From: Paenibacillus antibioticophila
Lineage (GTDB): Bacteria; Bacillota; Bacilli; Paenibacillales; Paenibacillaceae
Assembly: GCF_000455265.1 (NCBI RefSeq)
Contig: NZ_HG005139.1
Span: forward strand, 1,736,819 to 1,800,818
Length of the DNA: 64,000 bases
Direction: 5' to 3'
This document shows, piece after piece, positions 46,030 through 54,836 of the stretch (positions are counted from its first letter, which is position 1; each line of letters begins with the position of its first letter). Made by a program: the position numbers and the translations under genes. The notes below the pieces were generated by a model. It saw only the letters and a list, made by a program, of their open reading frames with translations, did not search any database and was not told the origin of the DNA.

Positions 46030-47012
46030 AGCTGTTTTGGAAGGAACATGTGCCCCTGATGCTGTTCTATTCGGTTCAAGTTGCATTGGTCCCTGCCCTT
46101 TATTGGCTTACCGGGGAGGGACGGCCGTTTGCGATCGTCTTATACGGTGTCCTTTTAAGTACAGTTGTGCTTGTATTATACATGATTTTTCGCTATTGCC
46201 AGCACCGGAAGCTGTATCTACGCTTGGAAGAACCGCTTGCCGCGGAGGAAGAGCTGCTCCAGCCGATGGATGAGGCGCCGCTGTCCAATGCGGTTCATGA
46301 GCTGCTTCGCAGCTATGACAGGCATTTCAGGGACCAGCTCCGACAACAACAAAGCGGAAACGAGCAGCACCTCGCATTCATGAACCGTTGGGTGCATCAG
46401 ATGAAAACGCCGATTTCCGTTATCCAACTGCTTCTGCAGGAACTGGAGGAGCCGGCAGCCGACAGCATTCAGGAGGAACTGGATCGGTTGAGCAAAGGGC
46501 TGGAGATGGTTTTGTATACCGCCAGGCTCGACCGGTTCGAGCATGATTTCTCAGTTCAACCTGTGGAACTGCTTCAGATCGTCAATCAGGTTGTAGCCGG
46601 CAACCGCAGACTGTTTATCAGCAAGGGAATTACTCCATCACTCCAAATCAGAAAGGGTTTGAAGGTATACACTGATGCGAAATGGCTGCGATTTTCGTTG
46701 GATCAAATTGTGGTTAATGCTTTGAAATACACCGTCGGGACAGATAAGCAGATTTCAATTTCAGCGGAGGAGCAGGGCGATTGCTGTAAACTGACCGTAC
46801 AGGATCAAGGTATCGGGATTGAAAGAGAGGATTTGAACCGCGTGTTTCATCCTTACTATACAGGGGAACATGGGAGACAATATCAGGAATCTACCGGAAT
46901 GGGCTTGTATTTGGTTAAAGAGGTGTGCGGGCTGCTCGGACACGAGGTTATGCTGCAATCAGAGCCGGGATCCGGTACAAGGGTAACTCTGCTGTTTAAG
47001 CATCGTACATAG
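46026..47012 (+). CDS. Intramembrane-sensing histidine kinase, BceS-like
   Basis: 328 residues. Two closely spaced helices (about 10-27 and 35-56) with almost no outside loop, typical of BceS kinases that depend on their transporter for signal. H-box is FMNRWVHQMKTPISVIQLLL; ATP-binding motifs are IVVNALKYT, DQGIGIEREDLNRVF and TGMGLYLVKEVC. Followed by a terminator, so bceAB-like genes have their own, regulated promoter. Confidence 0.88.
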   Translation: MKLFWKEHVPLMLFYSVQVALVPALYWLTGEGRPFAIVLYGVLLSTVVLVLYMIFRYCQHRKLYLRLEEPLAAEEELLQPMDEAPLSNAVHELLRSYDRHFRDQLRQQQSGNEQHLAFMNRWVHQMKTPISVIQLLLQELEEPAADSIQEELDRLSKGLEMVLYTARLDRFEHDFSVQPVELLQIVNQVVAGNRRLFISKGITPSLQIRKGLKVYTDAKWLRFSLDQIVVNALKYTVGTDKQISISAEEQGDCCKLTVQDQGIGIEREDLNRVFHPYYTGEHGRQYQESTGMGLYLVKEVCGLLGHEVMLQSEPGSGTRVTLLFKHRT

Positions 47013-47023
47013 TTTAGGCAGGT

Positions 47024-47066
47024 AAAGAAGTGCGGAAGCCTTGATTGCTCCTGCACTTCTTTTCTG
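47024..47066 (+). terminator. Terminator after the BceS-like kinase gene
   Basis: AAAGAAGTGC / TGCACTTCTTTT arms, about 17-base loop. The next 150 bases should hold the regulated promoter of the transporter; no clear sigma-A boxes were fixed by eye. Confidence 0.65.
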
Positions 47067-47238
47067 TCTGATGAGTGGAATACAAATGATTTTTCGGCTA
47101 ATCACCGAACGTAAGGCGAACATAAGCTTAACGGTGATGTAAGCTGTAGTTAAGGTAAATCGATAGTTCCTATTCCTCCGATAAGGTAGATTAATAGAGT
47201 AGGGACCAATGAACCTTTTCTTGAAAGGAATGAGAAGT

Positions 47239-48009
47239 ATGAGTATTTTGCAAGTGAAGGCACTTAATAAAGTATACCCGGGAAAAGTTGTGACACATGC
47301 TTTAACGGATATCCATCTAACTATCGAGCAAGGGGAGTTTGTAGGTATTATGGGGCCGTCAGGCAGCGGAAAAACAACACTGCTTCACATGGTTTCCACG
47401 ATTGATGAGCCTAGCTCCGGGGAGGTGCTCATTAACGGCAGCAATCCTTTTCAGCTGAGAACAAAGGAGCTGGCATTATTTCGTCGCCGGCAGCTTGGCT
47501 TTGTATTTCAGGATTTTAACCTGATGGACACCCTTACTGTTGCAGAGAATATTGTTCTTCCGCTGACACTGGACAATTATCGACTGTCGGAGATGGAAGA
47601 GAGGCTGGGGCAAATCGCCGAGCGTTTGAACATTACATCGATATTAAACAAACGGACGTATGAAATATCCGGAGGGCAGCGCCAGCGGACTGCCATAGCC
47701 AGGGCGGCGATCGCGGCCCCATCGCTGCTGCTCGCGGACGAGCCCACAGGAGCGTTGGATTCAACCTCTTCGAAGGTTGTCATGGAATCGCTGGCCGACA
47801 TCAATGAACAGCAGGGCACTACGCTGATGTTGGTCACTCATGATCCGGTCGCAGCCAGCTACTGCCGTCGGATTATTTTTATTAAAGACGGGCGTTTGGC
47901 TGCGGAAATTCACCGAGGCAACAACCGGCAAGCCTTTTTTCAGAAAATCATCGATACTTTGTCTTTCTGGGGAGGGAATATGAATGACTTTTCCTCAGTT
48001 CGCGTTTAA
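47239..48009 (+). CDS. ABC transporter ATPase, BceA-like
   Basis: 256 residues of the MacB/LolD/Bce type. Walker A GPSGSGKTT, Q-loop FQDFNLMDTLTV, signature SGGQRQRTAIARA, Walker B LLLADEPTGALD and H-loop VTHDP are all intact. ATG at 47239 nine bases after AAAGGA. It overlaps the permease gene by 26 bases. Drives removal of a peptide antibiotic from its membrane target and signals to the kinase. Confidence 0.9.
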   Translation: MSILQVKALNKVYPGKVVTHALTDIHLTIEQGEFVGIMGPSGSGKTTLLHMVSTIDEPSSGEVLINGSNPFQLRTKELALFRRRQLGFVFQDFNLMDTLTVAENIVLPLTLDNYRLSEMEERLGQIAERLNITSILNKRTYEISGGQRQRTAIARAAIAAPSLLLADEPTGALDSTSSKVVMESLADINEQQGTTLMLVTHDPVAASYCRRIIFIKDGRLAAEIHRGNNRQAFFQKIIDTLSFWGGNMNDFSSVRV

Positions 48010-49933
48010 TAATGTCAGACGCAACGGCCGTGCTTACACGGCATATTTATTAAGCAGCGCATTTATGGTGATGATTTTTTTTACGTATGCCGTTTTCATC
48101 TATCATCCTGAAATTCAGCGGGCGCCGATGGGCAAAATGACGTTAATCTGCATGCAGGTTGCCGCGTACGCGGTGTTTATATTTGCGATCTTTTTTGTGC
48201 TCTATTCAATCAGCGCTTTTTTGAAGTCCCGCAATAAGGAGTTTGGGATTTTAATGATGCTGGGCGCACGGCCGGGACAAATTAATGGCCTGATTTTTTT
48301 GGAAAATATGATCATCGGCACAGTATCCATTGTCACCGGAATCGCCGGCGGGCTGCTGTTGTCCAAGCTGTTCTTGCTGTTCAGTACAAAAATGATCGAT
48401 TTGAATGAGCTGGCCTTTTATTGGCCGGTGAAGGCAATGGTGCTGACAGCGGGCTGCTTTGTTGCTTTATTTATGGCGATATCACTATTTACGCTGCTGT
48501 TTATTCGCAAAAACCGGGTGCTGGAGCTTTTGAAGGGCAGCAGCAGGCCGAAGCGGGAGCCGAAAGCTTCGATTTGGCTTTCCGTATTGGGCGTGGTTTT
48601 GCTGAGTATTGGTTTTGTGGTCCTTAGCAAGGACACTCTATCTCCGAAAGTCCTGATGATCGCCGCTTTTTCCGGCATTTTCGGCACGCACCTCTTTTAC
48701 TCCCAGCTGTCAGTTCTCCTCATTCGTTTGCTCAAACGAAATCGAAAACGTGTATGGCGCGGCACTAATTTGCTGTGGATTTCCGAGATCAGCTATAAGC
48801 TGAAGGATCATGCCAGAATGCTGTTTCTGGTGACGGTTGTTACTTCAATCGCTAGCATAAGCGCAGGTTTTGTACTGGCCGTTGATCAAGACAACAAGCA
48901 GCAGTTTATGAATAATAAATTTGCTCTCACGTATAACGTATTTCAGCCAAAGCATATCGATGAAGAACTGGCGACTATTGAGAAATTAATGCAGGAATCA
49001 GGCATCGCTTTTGAGCGATTTCGGATAGACTCTATTCTCGCGGGGCTGCAGAATTACGCTCACGACCCAACAACTGGCAGCGATGTAGAGTTTGTTCGGG
49101 TAAGTCAGTTTAATGAGCTGGCGATTTTGCTGGAGTTACCGCCGCTGGAGAATCTGCCGAAGCAAGCGGCTGTGGCGGTTTATCCGGACGCAAAACGTTT
49201 GCCCAGGCCATTAAAGTTTGAGGGAACCGAGTCCAGCATTACGATTGTACAGGAAATCAGTATGCCCCAGCTGGGAGGCGTTAGTGATGCAGGGGTTATG
49301 CTCATTGTTGAGGATGCTTTTTTTAACCAATTATCGGCTGATTTACATAGCAGACCAACGTATTTCTATTCTGTACCTTCCTGGGCACAGCTTCCCTCGC
49401 GGCAAGATGAGCAATCCGAGATCGGTACAAAGCTGTACACATGGAATCAGAAGCAAATGGACAAGACCCGGGGCAGTGTCGAAGGTTGTCCCAATTGTGC
49501 AAACTTTTTGACGGTTCGTTCCTCCAAGTATTGGAGCACGAAAGATACGACCTCGGTGCTCAGCTTTATTGGGGTTTTTATCACATTAATATTCTCGATT
49601 TCGACGGCAAGCTTTTTGTATTTTAAGCTTTATACGGAGCTATCCGCCGACAGCCGAACGTACCATGCACTTTCCAAGATCGGACTGAGCAGCAGTGAGA
49701 TGAGCGCGGCGGCTACGAAGCAAATTGCTTGTATCTTTTTTATACCGATTCCGGTATCCACGATACAAGCGCTTGTGGTTTTGAAGTCTGTAATGGGCTA
49801 TATGAGGATCTCACATGTCTATGTCTATAAGGCTACTTTTACAGTGGCGCTGGCTTATTTGGCCGCCCAGACCGTCTACTTTGTCATTGCGAGATCGCGT
49901 TATGTGAAAGCTTTACAGAAAATGATGGTCTAA
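47984..49933 (+). CDS. ABC permease, BceB-like (FtsX fold)
   Basis: 649 residues with ten helices: the first group from about 16 to 300 and two at the end, separated by the large outside domain between helices VII and VIII (about 320-515) that binds the peptide. SISAFLKSRNKEFGILMMLGARPGQI is the FtsX coupling segment. Ends YVKALQKMMV; a diverged copy of this end is found at 52949 after two inserted genes. Confidence 0.88.
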   Translation: MTFPQFAFNNVRRNGRAYTAYLLSSAFMVMIFFTYAVFIYHPEIQRAPMGKMTLICMQVAAYAVFIFAIFFVLYSISAFLKSRNKEFGILMMLGARPGQINGLIFLENMIIGTVSIVTGIAGGLLLSKLFLLFSTKMIDLNELAFYWPVKAMVLTAGCFVALFMAISLFTLLFIRKNRVLELLKGSSRPKREPKASIWLSVLGVVLLSIGFVVLSKDTLSPKVLMIAAFSGIFGTHLFYSQLSVLLIRLLKRNRKRVWRGTNLLWISEISYKLKDHARMLFLVTVVTSIASISAGFVLAVDQDNKQQFMNNKFALTYNVFQPKHIDEELATIEKLMQESGIAFERFRIDSILAGLQNYAHDPTTGSDVEFVRVSQFNELAILLELPPLENLPKQAAVAVYPDAKRLPRPLKFEGTESSITIVQEISMPQLGGVSDAGVMLIVEDAFFNQLSADLHSRPTYFYSVPSWAQLPSRQDEQSEIGTKLYTWNQKQMDKTRGSVEGCPNCANFLTVRSSKYWSTKDTTSVLSFIGVFITLIFSISTASFLYFKLYTELSADSRTYHALSKIGLSSSEMSAAATKQIACIFFIPIPVSTIQALVVLKSVMGYMRISHVYVYKATFTVALAYLAAQTVYFVIARSRYVKALQKMMV

Positions 49934-49989
49934 ACAACTGCCAGGCTTTATGGGAAAATTGAATCATTTTTTCAAATGGGGGAATTAGT

Positions 49990-51465
49990 TTGGGCAAGTT
50001 CAAGTTAACATCTATGCTGCTTATAGGTTTACTAATGATTGGGTTGGCAGGTTGTACAAGCTTGCCGGCGGCAAACACTGTAAAGTTGAAGGTGATGACT
50101 TACGAGAAAGAAAACAGATACTTTAATCATCAATACGGTGATATGTTCCATGCCGAGAACGGTTCGATTAAGATTCAGCTTGTTAGGCCCAAAAGTGTGG
50201 AACTTGAGAAGACGGCTTCGAACTATGTGGAGACTCTTAAGCAGTCTATCGAACAAGAACAACTGGATGTTCTTTACCTAAGTATTGATGATTATAAGCG
50301 GTTATCAGCTGCAGGGTTCCTGTTAGATCTTGAACCGCTAGTGGCGCGGGATCACTACAATATCGACACGATTTATCCTTCGATCATCAACTTTCTTAGG
50401 GAACAAGGCGGCGGGAAGTTGTATGGGTTTGCGCCCACATTCCAGCGACAAGTCATCTTTTACAATATGGACCTGTTTGAGCAATATGGAATTGAGCCGC
50501 CACACGACGGGATGACTTGGCAAGAGCTGATCGACTTAGCAGGACGATTTCCAACCGATGGGGATGAGCAGTCCAGGATATACGGGGGATTCACGAGTTT
50601 CGGGTTAGACAAAGAAAGCCCTCTAAGAGAGTTAGGTACGCGGATAGGTTTATCTATGGGATTAAAGGCAGTTAACCTTGATACAATGCAAGTTACAGTG
50701 GATACAGAAGGCTGGAAGCAAGCGTACGAACAAGCTCAAAAAGCATTATCTACAAATGCCCTCTACAAGGGGGAATTTAACACGGATGAAGATTTCGATG
50801 AACAGCAACTTTTTGCTAAGGGGCGGCAAGCGATGTTGATCGCTGAAGAACCTAGCTGGGCTTATAGTGTACTTGACTATATAAAAAGTGGTAAATCAGG
50901 GGTTAAGCCATTTAGAGTAGGTATTGCGGTTGGTCCAGTGGATCCGTCCAACCGAGAAATAACAAGAGATCTCAATTTGGGTAATGACTATGTATATGCG
51001 ATTCGTGCCAGTTCCTCCAATATAGATGCTGCATGGGAATTGTTGAAGTTTATGCAGGGGAATGAGATTGCCAGCAAATTGGCGAGAAGACCTGATCATG
51101 GCATCCCTTCACGCATGGGTCAAACAAGCGATTATTATGGGATTAACCTGGATGGATTCTATCACTTAACCTCTTTGCCACTGAGTAATTACTATGATGA
51201 TCCTGATAGTGGTATGATTACGGATGAATTCAAAGAAAAATATGAGGAGATTATGTATCGTGAATGGACCCAAGTAGAGAGGTCTCAAAAATCCCTTGAT
51301 GAAGCGCTACAGACGATTCAGCGAGATGCACAAGTCGCCCTTGATGAAGCGAACCTTGCCAGGAAGGTTAATGAAAAAAATGGAGGGAAAGAGCCGGACA
51401 AAAGCATGGCAAAGGAAAAGATGACCATCAATTGGGATGATTTCAAGACAGTGCCTTTTAAATGA
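49990..51465 (+). CDS. Extracellular solute-binding lipoprotein 1 (orphan)
   Basis: 491 residues of the family-1 binding-protein fold. Signal with lipobox LAGC near residue 22. Conserved features are GKLYGFAPTFQRQVIFYNMD and DGMTWQELIDLAGRFPT. No permease or ATPase of an importer lies nearby, so it must serve a remote transporter or have a sensing or scavenging role. TTG start at 49990 after GGGGGAA. Clear paralogue of the next gene. Ends with an acidic/basic tail (KEPDKSMAKEKMTINWDDF). Confidence 0.82.
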   Translation: MGKFKLTSMLLIGLLMIGLAGCTSLPAANTVKLKVMTYEKENRYFNHQYGDMFHAENGSIKIQLVRPKSVELEKTASNYVETLKQSIEQEQLDVLYLSIDDYKRLSAAGFLLDLEPLVARDHYNIDTIYPSIINFLREQGGGKLYGFAPTFQRQVIFYNMDLFEQYGIEPPHDGMTWQELIDLAGRFPTDGDEQSRIYGGFTSFGLDKESPLRELGTRIGLSMGLKAVNLDTMQVTVDTEGWKQAYEQAQKALSTNALYKGEFNTDEDFDEQQLFAKGRQAMLIAEEPSWAYSVLDYIKSGKSGVKPFRVGIAVGPVDPSNREITRDLNLGNDYVYAIRASSSNIDAAWELLKFMQGNEIASKLARRPDHGIPSRMGQTSDYYGINLDGFYHLTSLPLSNYYDDPDSGMITDEFKEKYEEIMYREWTQVERSQKSLDEALQTIQRDAQVALDEANLARKVNEKNGGKEPDKSMAKEKMTINWDDFKTVPFK

Positions 51466-51497
51466 CTATGCTGCATGTTGAGCGGAGATAGGAGACG

Positions 51498-52931
51498 ATG
51501 ATGAACAGATCATGGTTGCAAGTAGTTACGATGTTTGTTGTTAGTTGCCTGTTAGTAGTAGGTTGTACAAGTGAATCTAAGGGTCCAATTGAACCAACGA
51601 TGGAATCAAAGAAGAATCAAGAGACGACTACGCTTAAGGTCATCTATCCGGATTCAGAATTATTCTACAAGCAATATGGGGATGGGTTCACCACACTTCA
51701 TAATCATATCCAATTTGAAGTCATCAGCGATGCAGACATTTATAAGGATATGGGGGACAAGACGAAGGAAGAGGTGTATGCCCAGTTTATTGAGGAAGAA
51801 CAGCCGGATATCTTGATTCTGGATGCTCATCAGTTTAAAAATCAAATTAACGATGGAAACCTGACTGAACTTGATTCGCTTAGTACTAGAGATAACTATA
51901 ATCTGGATGGGTTTGTTCCCGGTCTCGTTGATCAACTTAGAGAAATAGGCGGTGGTGAATTGTATGGGCTTACTCCGTCGTTCTCGAACAAGGCGATATT
52001 TTATAACAAGGACCTGTTTAAGAAAAATGGCATAGAGTTGCCAGCTGATGGAATGAGTTGGTACGACATCATTGATCTGGCCCGCCATTTTCCTACTGGA
52101 GGGGATAAACAATCTCGAATTTATGGATATAGCGGTGGAGAAGTGTATGAAGCCCCTATGGATCTAGTTACACTGATTGATAAGATGAGCCGGGCTGAAG
52201 GGTTGTCGATCGTGAATACAAATACGATGCAGGTGACCATTGATACAGATGCGTGGAAGAAAGTGATTCAGACCGCTATCAAGGCAGACCAATCGGGAGC
52301 TATTTTTAATTCCATGGATGAATTATTCACCAGTGGAACAATTGAGGAGTTTTATGACAGCCAACAATTTCTCATGGGGCGTTCCGCTATGCATATTGGA
52401 TCTGTAACGTCGCTAGCACTTATGGATCATTTCAAGAATGATTTGAACGATGATGTACCCTTTGAACTCGGGATTGCCGCTGGACCCGTCGATCCCCTTG
52501 ATCCTACATCGACTTATGTAACTCCAGGTGATATATTCGCTATTAATATAGCATCAGTTCATCAAGATACAGCATGGGAATTTATGAAGTATGTGTGCGG
52601 TGAAGATTATGCTCGTGCCAGCTCCGAATCCAATGAATTGTTGTTAGGCCAGCAACTGTTATTAAGTCGATCCGGATATATGACTGACTATGAAGGAATC
52701 AGTTTAGAGCCGTTCTATCAGTTAAAATCAAAATTTCCAAGGCGTAGTGATGATTGGTACAAGCTGCCTGATCAATTCTTCAACGATTTTGCTGCGATCT
52801 TAAGTCGAGAACTAGAACTTGTGAAAAAAGGACAAAAATCCCTTGATGAAGCGGTAGCAACCGTAAAGTCCGAAGCGCAAGCGGTGCTTGATCAAGCTGC
52901 ATATGAAATGAAATTAATGGAGTCAACTTAG
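51498..52931 (+). CDS. Extracellular solute-binding lipoprotein 2 (orphan)
   Basis: 477 residues; signal ending in lipobox VVGC near residue 23. Parallels the previous protein throughout: GELYGLTPSFSNKAIFYNKD, DGMSWYDIIDLARHFPTGGD, and a shared C-terminal GQKSLDEAVATVKSEAQAVL. GGAGACG precedes the ATG pair. Only 32 bases separate the two genes, so they are co-expressed. Tandem duplication followed by strong divergence. No transport partners nearby. Confidence 0.82.
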   Translation: MMNRSWLQVVTMFVVSCLLVVGCTSESKGPIEPTMESKKNQETTTLKVIYPDSELFYKQYGDGFTTLHNHIQFEVISDADIYKDMGDKTKEEVYAQFIEEEQPDILILDAHQFKNQINDGNLTELDSLSTRDNYNLDGFVPGLVDQLREIGGGELYGLTPSFSNKAIFYNKDLFKKNGIELPADGMSWYDIIDLARHFPTGGDKQSRIYGYSGGEVYEAPMDLVTLIDKMSRAEGLSIVNTNTMQVTIDTDAWKKVIQTAIKADQSGAIFNSMDELFTSGTIEEFYDSQQFLMGRSAMHIGSVTSLALMDHFKNDLNDDVPFELGIAAGPVDPLDPTSTYVTPGDIFAINIASVHQDTAWEFMKYVCGEDYARASSESNELLLGQQLLLSRSGYMTDYEGISLEPFYQLKSKFPRRSDDWYKLPDQFFNDFAAILSRELELVKKGQKSLDEAVATVKSEAQAVLDQAAYEMKLMEST

Positions 52932-52948
52932 TAGTAAGTATGAACATA

Positions 52949-53011
52949 CTACTTTATCATTGCGAGATCACGTTATGTCAAAGCTTTACAGAGAACGATG
53001 GTGTAAACAAA
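52949..53011 (+). pseudogene. 3' end of a second BceB-like permease gene
   Basis: About 62 bases matching 49876-49937 with six differences, reading YFIIARSRYVKALQRTMV and a stop. The differences are conservative and keep the frame, so it descends from a diverged paralogue rather than a fresh copy. The rest of that gene is absent. Confidence 0.7.
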
Positions 53012-53052
53012 GAACAGCACTTCGTCCAATGGACTAGGTGCTGTTCTTTTTC
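53009..53052. terminator. Bidirectional terminator
   Basis: AAAGAACAGCAC / GTGCTGTTCTTT with TTCGTCCAATGGACTAG loop (itself partly paired) and T-run. It serves both the solute-binding genes and the convergent ABC exporter genes. Confidence 0.85.
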
Positions 53053-53066
53053 GAGGCAACAAGGCC

Positions 53067-54836
53067 TTAGGATGCCTGCTCGAACTGGCTGTTGTACAGT
53101 TCAGCATAGAAGCCGTTCCTAGCCAGCAGCTCGTCATGGCTGCCGCTCTCGAGAATATCGCCATCCTTCAGCACGAGTATTACGTCGGCATTCTTGATGG
53201 TAGAGAGGCGGTGAGCGATAACAAAGGAGGTTCTGCCCTCCATGAGCTTATCCATGGCTTGCTGGATCAGAAGCTCTGTGCGAGTATCCACCGAGCTGGT
53301 CGCTTCATCAAGGATGAGCATTGGCGCATCCTTGAGCATCGCACGGGCAATCGTGAGCTGCTGCTTCTGACCGGCTGACAGATTAACTCTGTCGTTCAGC
53401 ACGGTATCGTATCCGGAGCTCAAGGTCTGGATGAAATGATGCAGGCCAACGGAGCGGCAAGCATCTTCAATTTGCTTATCGGTAACCCCTGTCTTGTTAT
53501 AGACAAGATTCTCACGAATCGTGCCCTCAAACAGCCAGGTATCCTGAAGAACCATGCAGAACAGATCATGCACATTCTCTCTGGTCAGACTGCTGATCGG
53601 CTTGTCATCGATGTAGATTTCACCGCCGTTAATTTCATTAAAGCGTATGAGCAGGTTGACAAGGGTTGTTTTCCCTGCACCTGTCGGGCCGACGATGGCG
53701 ATCTTTTGACCAGGCATAACCTCGGTTGAGAAGTCCTTGATCACCGGTTTGTCCGTGTTTTCGTAAGTAAACTGTACATGGTCAAATTTCACTTTACCTA
53801 CTGCGGTATCGAGACGCTCGCTCTTATGCGCTTCATTGTCCATTTCTTCCGCTTCCAGAAATTCAAAGACGCGCTTGCTGGCGGCTGAAGCCGACTGTAA
53901 GCTCTGCGCTGCCTGAGCAATCTGGGAGAGGGGTTGAGTAAAGTACCGTACATACATGATAAAGGCAACGATAACACCGAAGGATATTTTTCCGTTCATG
54001 GCCATAACCGCACCGACGACGCAGACAGCTACGAAGCCAAGGTTCCCGATAAACATCATAATCGGCATCATCAGACCGGAGAGGAACTGCGCCTTGAATG
54101 CACTGTCTTTCAGGTTGTCATTCAGGCTCTCGAATTCAGTACGCATACGATCTTCGCCATTATAAGCCTTCACGACGGTATGCCCAGTGTATACTTCTTC
54201 GACGTGACCGTTGATTTTACCTAAATACTCTTGTTGACTTAAAAAAAACTGTTGGGATTTCTTCATAATGACCGACATCAGGCCGAAACCAATCAGGGTA
54301 GCTATAATTGCAGTAACCGTCATAATTACGTTTGTCTTCAGCATCATAACAAGGGATCCGACCAGCATGGCGACGGCTGTGACCAGTGTCCCGATGCTTT
54401 GGTTCATTGCTTGCCCAATCGTATCAACGTCGTTGGTTACCCGGGACAGAATATCGCCGGTAGTCGACTTGTTATAGTAAGAGATCGGAAGCCGATTGAT
54501 CTTGTGCGAGATATCGGCTCTTAATTTCTTGGAGACGCGTTGGGTGACGATCGACATGATAATCCCTTGCATCATCGACAACAGGGTGCCAAGCGCATAA
54601 ATAAATACAAGGAAGAGCCCGATTGAAGTAACTTCCTTCATATCAATGCCATTAACTAGGCCGGCGGTAATTAAATCCGTCATTTCGGAGAGCTTATCCG
54701 GCCCGAGCAGGGTCAATACGGTACCGATTGCCGCACTTAGAATGGCGATCACAATGACAGGGATATGACTTTTACAATAACGGAGAAGCTTGCCCCAGGT
54801 GTTGGATTGATTTGACTTCTCTTTGTTCTTGCTCAT
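53067..54836 (-). CDS. Multidrug ABC exporter half-transporter (catalytic-site partner)
   Basis: 589 residues: six helices (about 20-330) and a nucleotide-binding domain with Walker A GPTGAGKTT, signature LSAGQKQQL and Walker B LILDEATSSVD carrying the catalytic Glu. Pairs with the upstream product as a heterodimer like YfiB/YfiC or BmrC/BmrD. Its ATG overlaps the original stop of the upstream gene (TAATG), showing translational coupling. Confidence 0.9.
   Translation of the reverse strand: MSKNKEKSNQSNTWGKLLRYCKSHIPVIVIAILSAAIGTVLTLLGPDKLSEMTDLITAGLVNGIDMKEVTSIGLFLVFIYALGTLLSMMQGIIMSIVTQRVSKKLRADISHKINRLPISYYNKSTTGDILSRVTNDVDTIGQAMNQSIGTLVTAVAMLVGSLVMMLKTNVIMTVTAIIATLIGFGLMSVIMKKSQQFFLSQQEYLGKINGHVEEVYTGHTVVKAYNGEDRMRTEFESLNDNLKDSAFKAQFLSGLMMPIMMFIGNLGFVAVCVVGAVMAMNGKISFGVIVAFIMYVRYFTQPLSQIAQAAQSLQSASAASKRVFEFLEAEEMDNEAHKSERLDTAVGKVKFDHVQFTYENTDKPVIKDFSTEVMPGQKIAIVGPTGAGKTTLVNLLIRFNEINGGEIYIDDKPISSLTRENVHDLFCMVLQDTWLFEGTIRENLVYNKTGVTDKQIEDACRSVGLHHFIQTLSSGYDTVLNDRVNLSAGQKQQLTIARAMLKDAPMLILDEATSSVDTRTELLIQQAMDKLMEGRTSFVIAHRLSTIKNADVILVLKDGDILESGSHDELLARNGFYAELYNSQFEQAS

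Noticed and set aside
49990-52931. Two complete sugar ABC importers
   Set aside because: Only binding proteins are present. The nearby ABC genes are Bce-type and drug exporters that do not use such partners.
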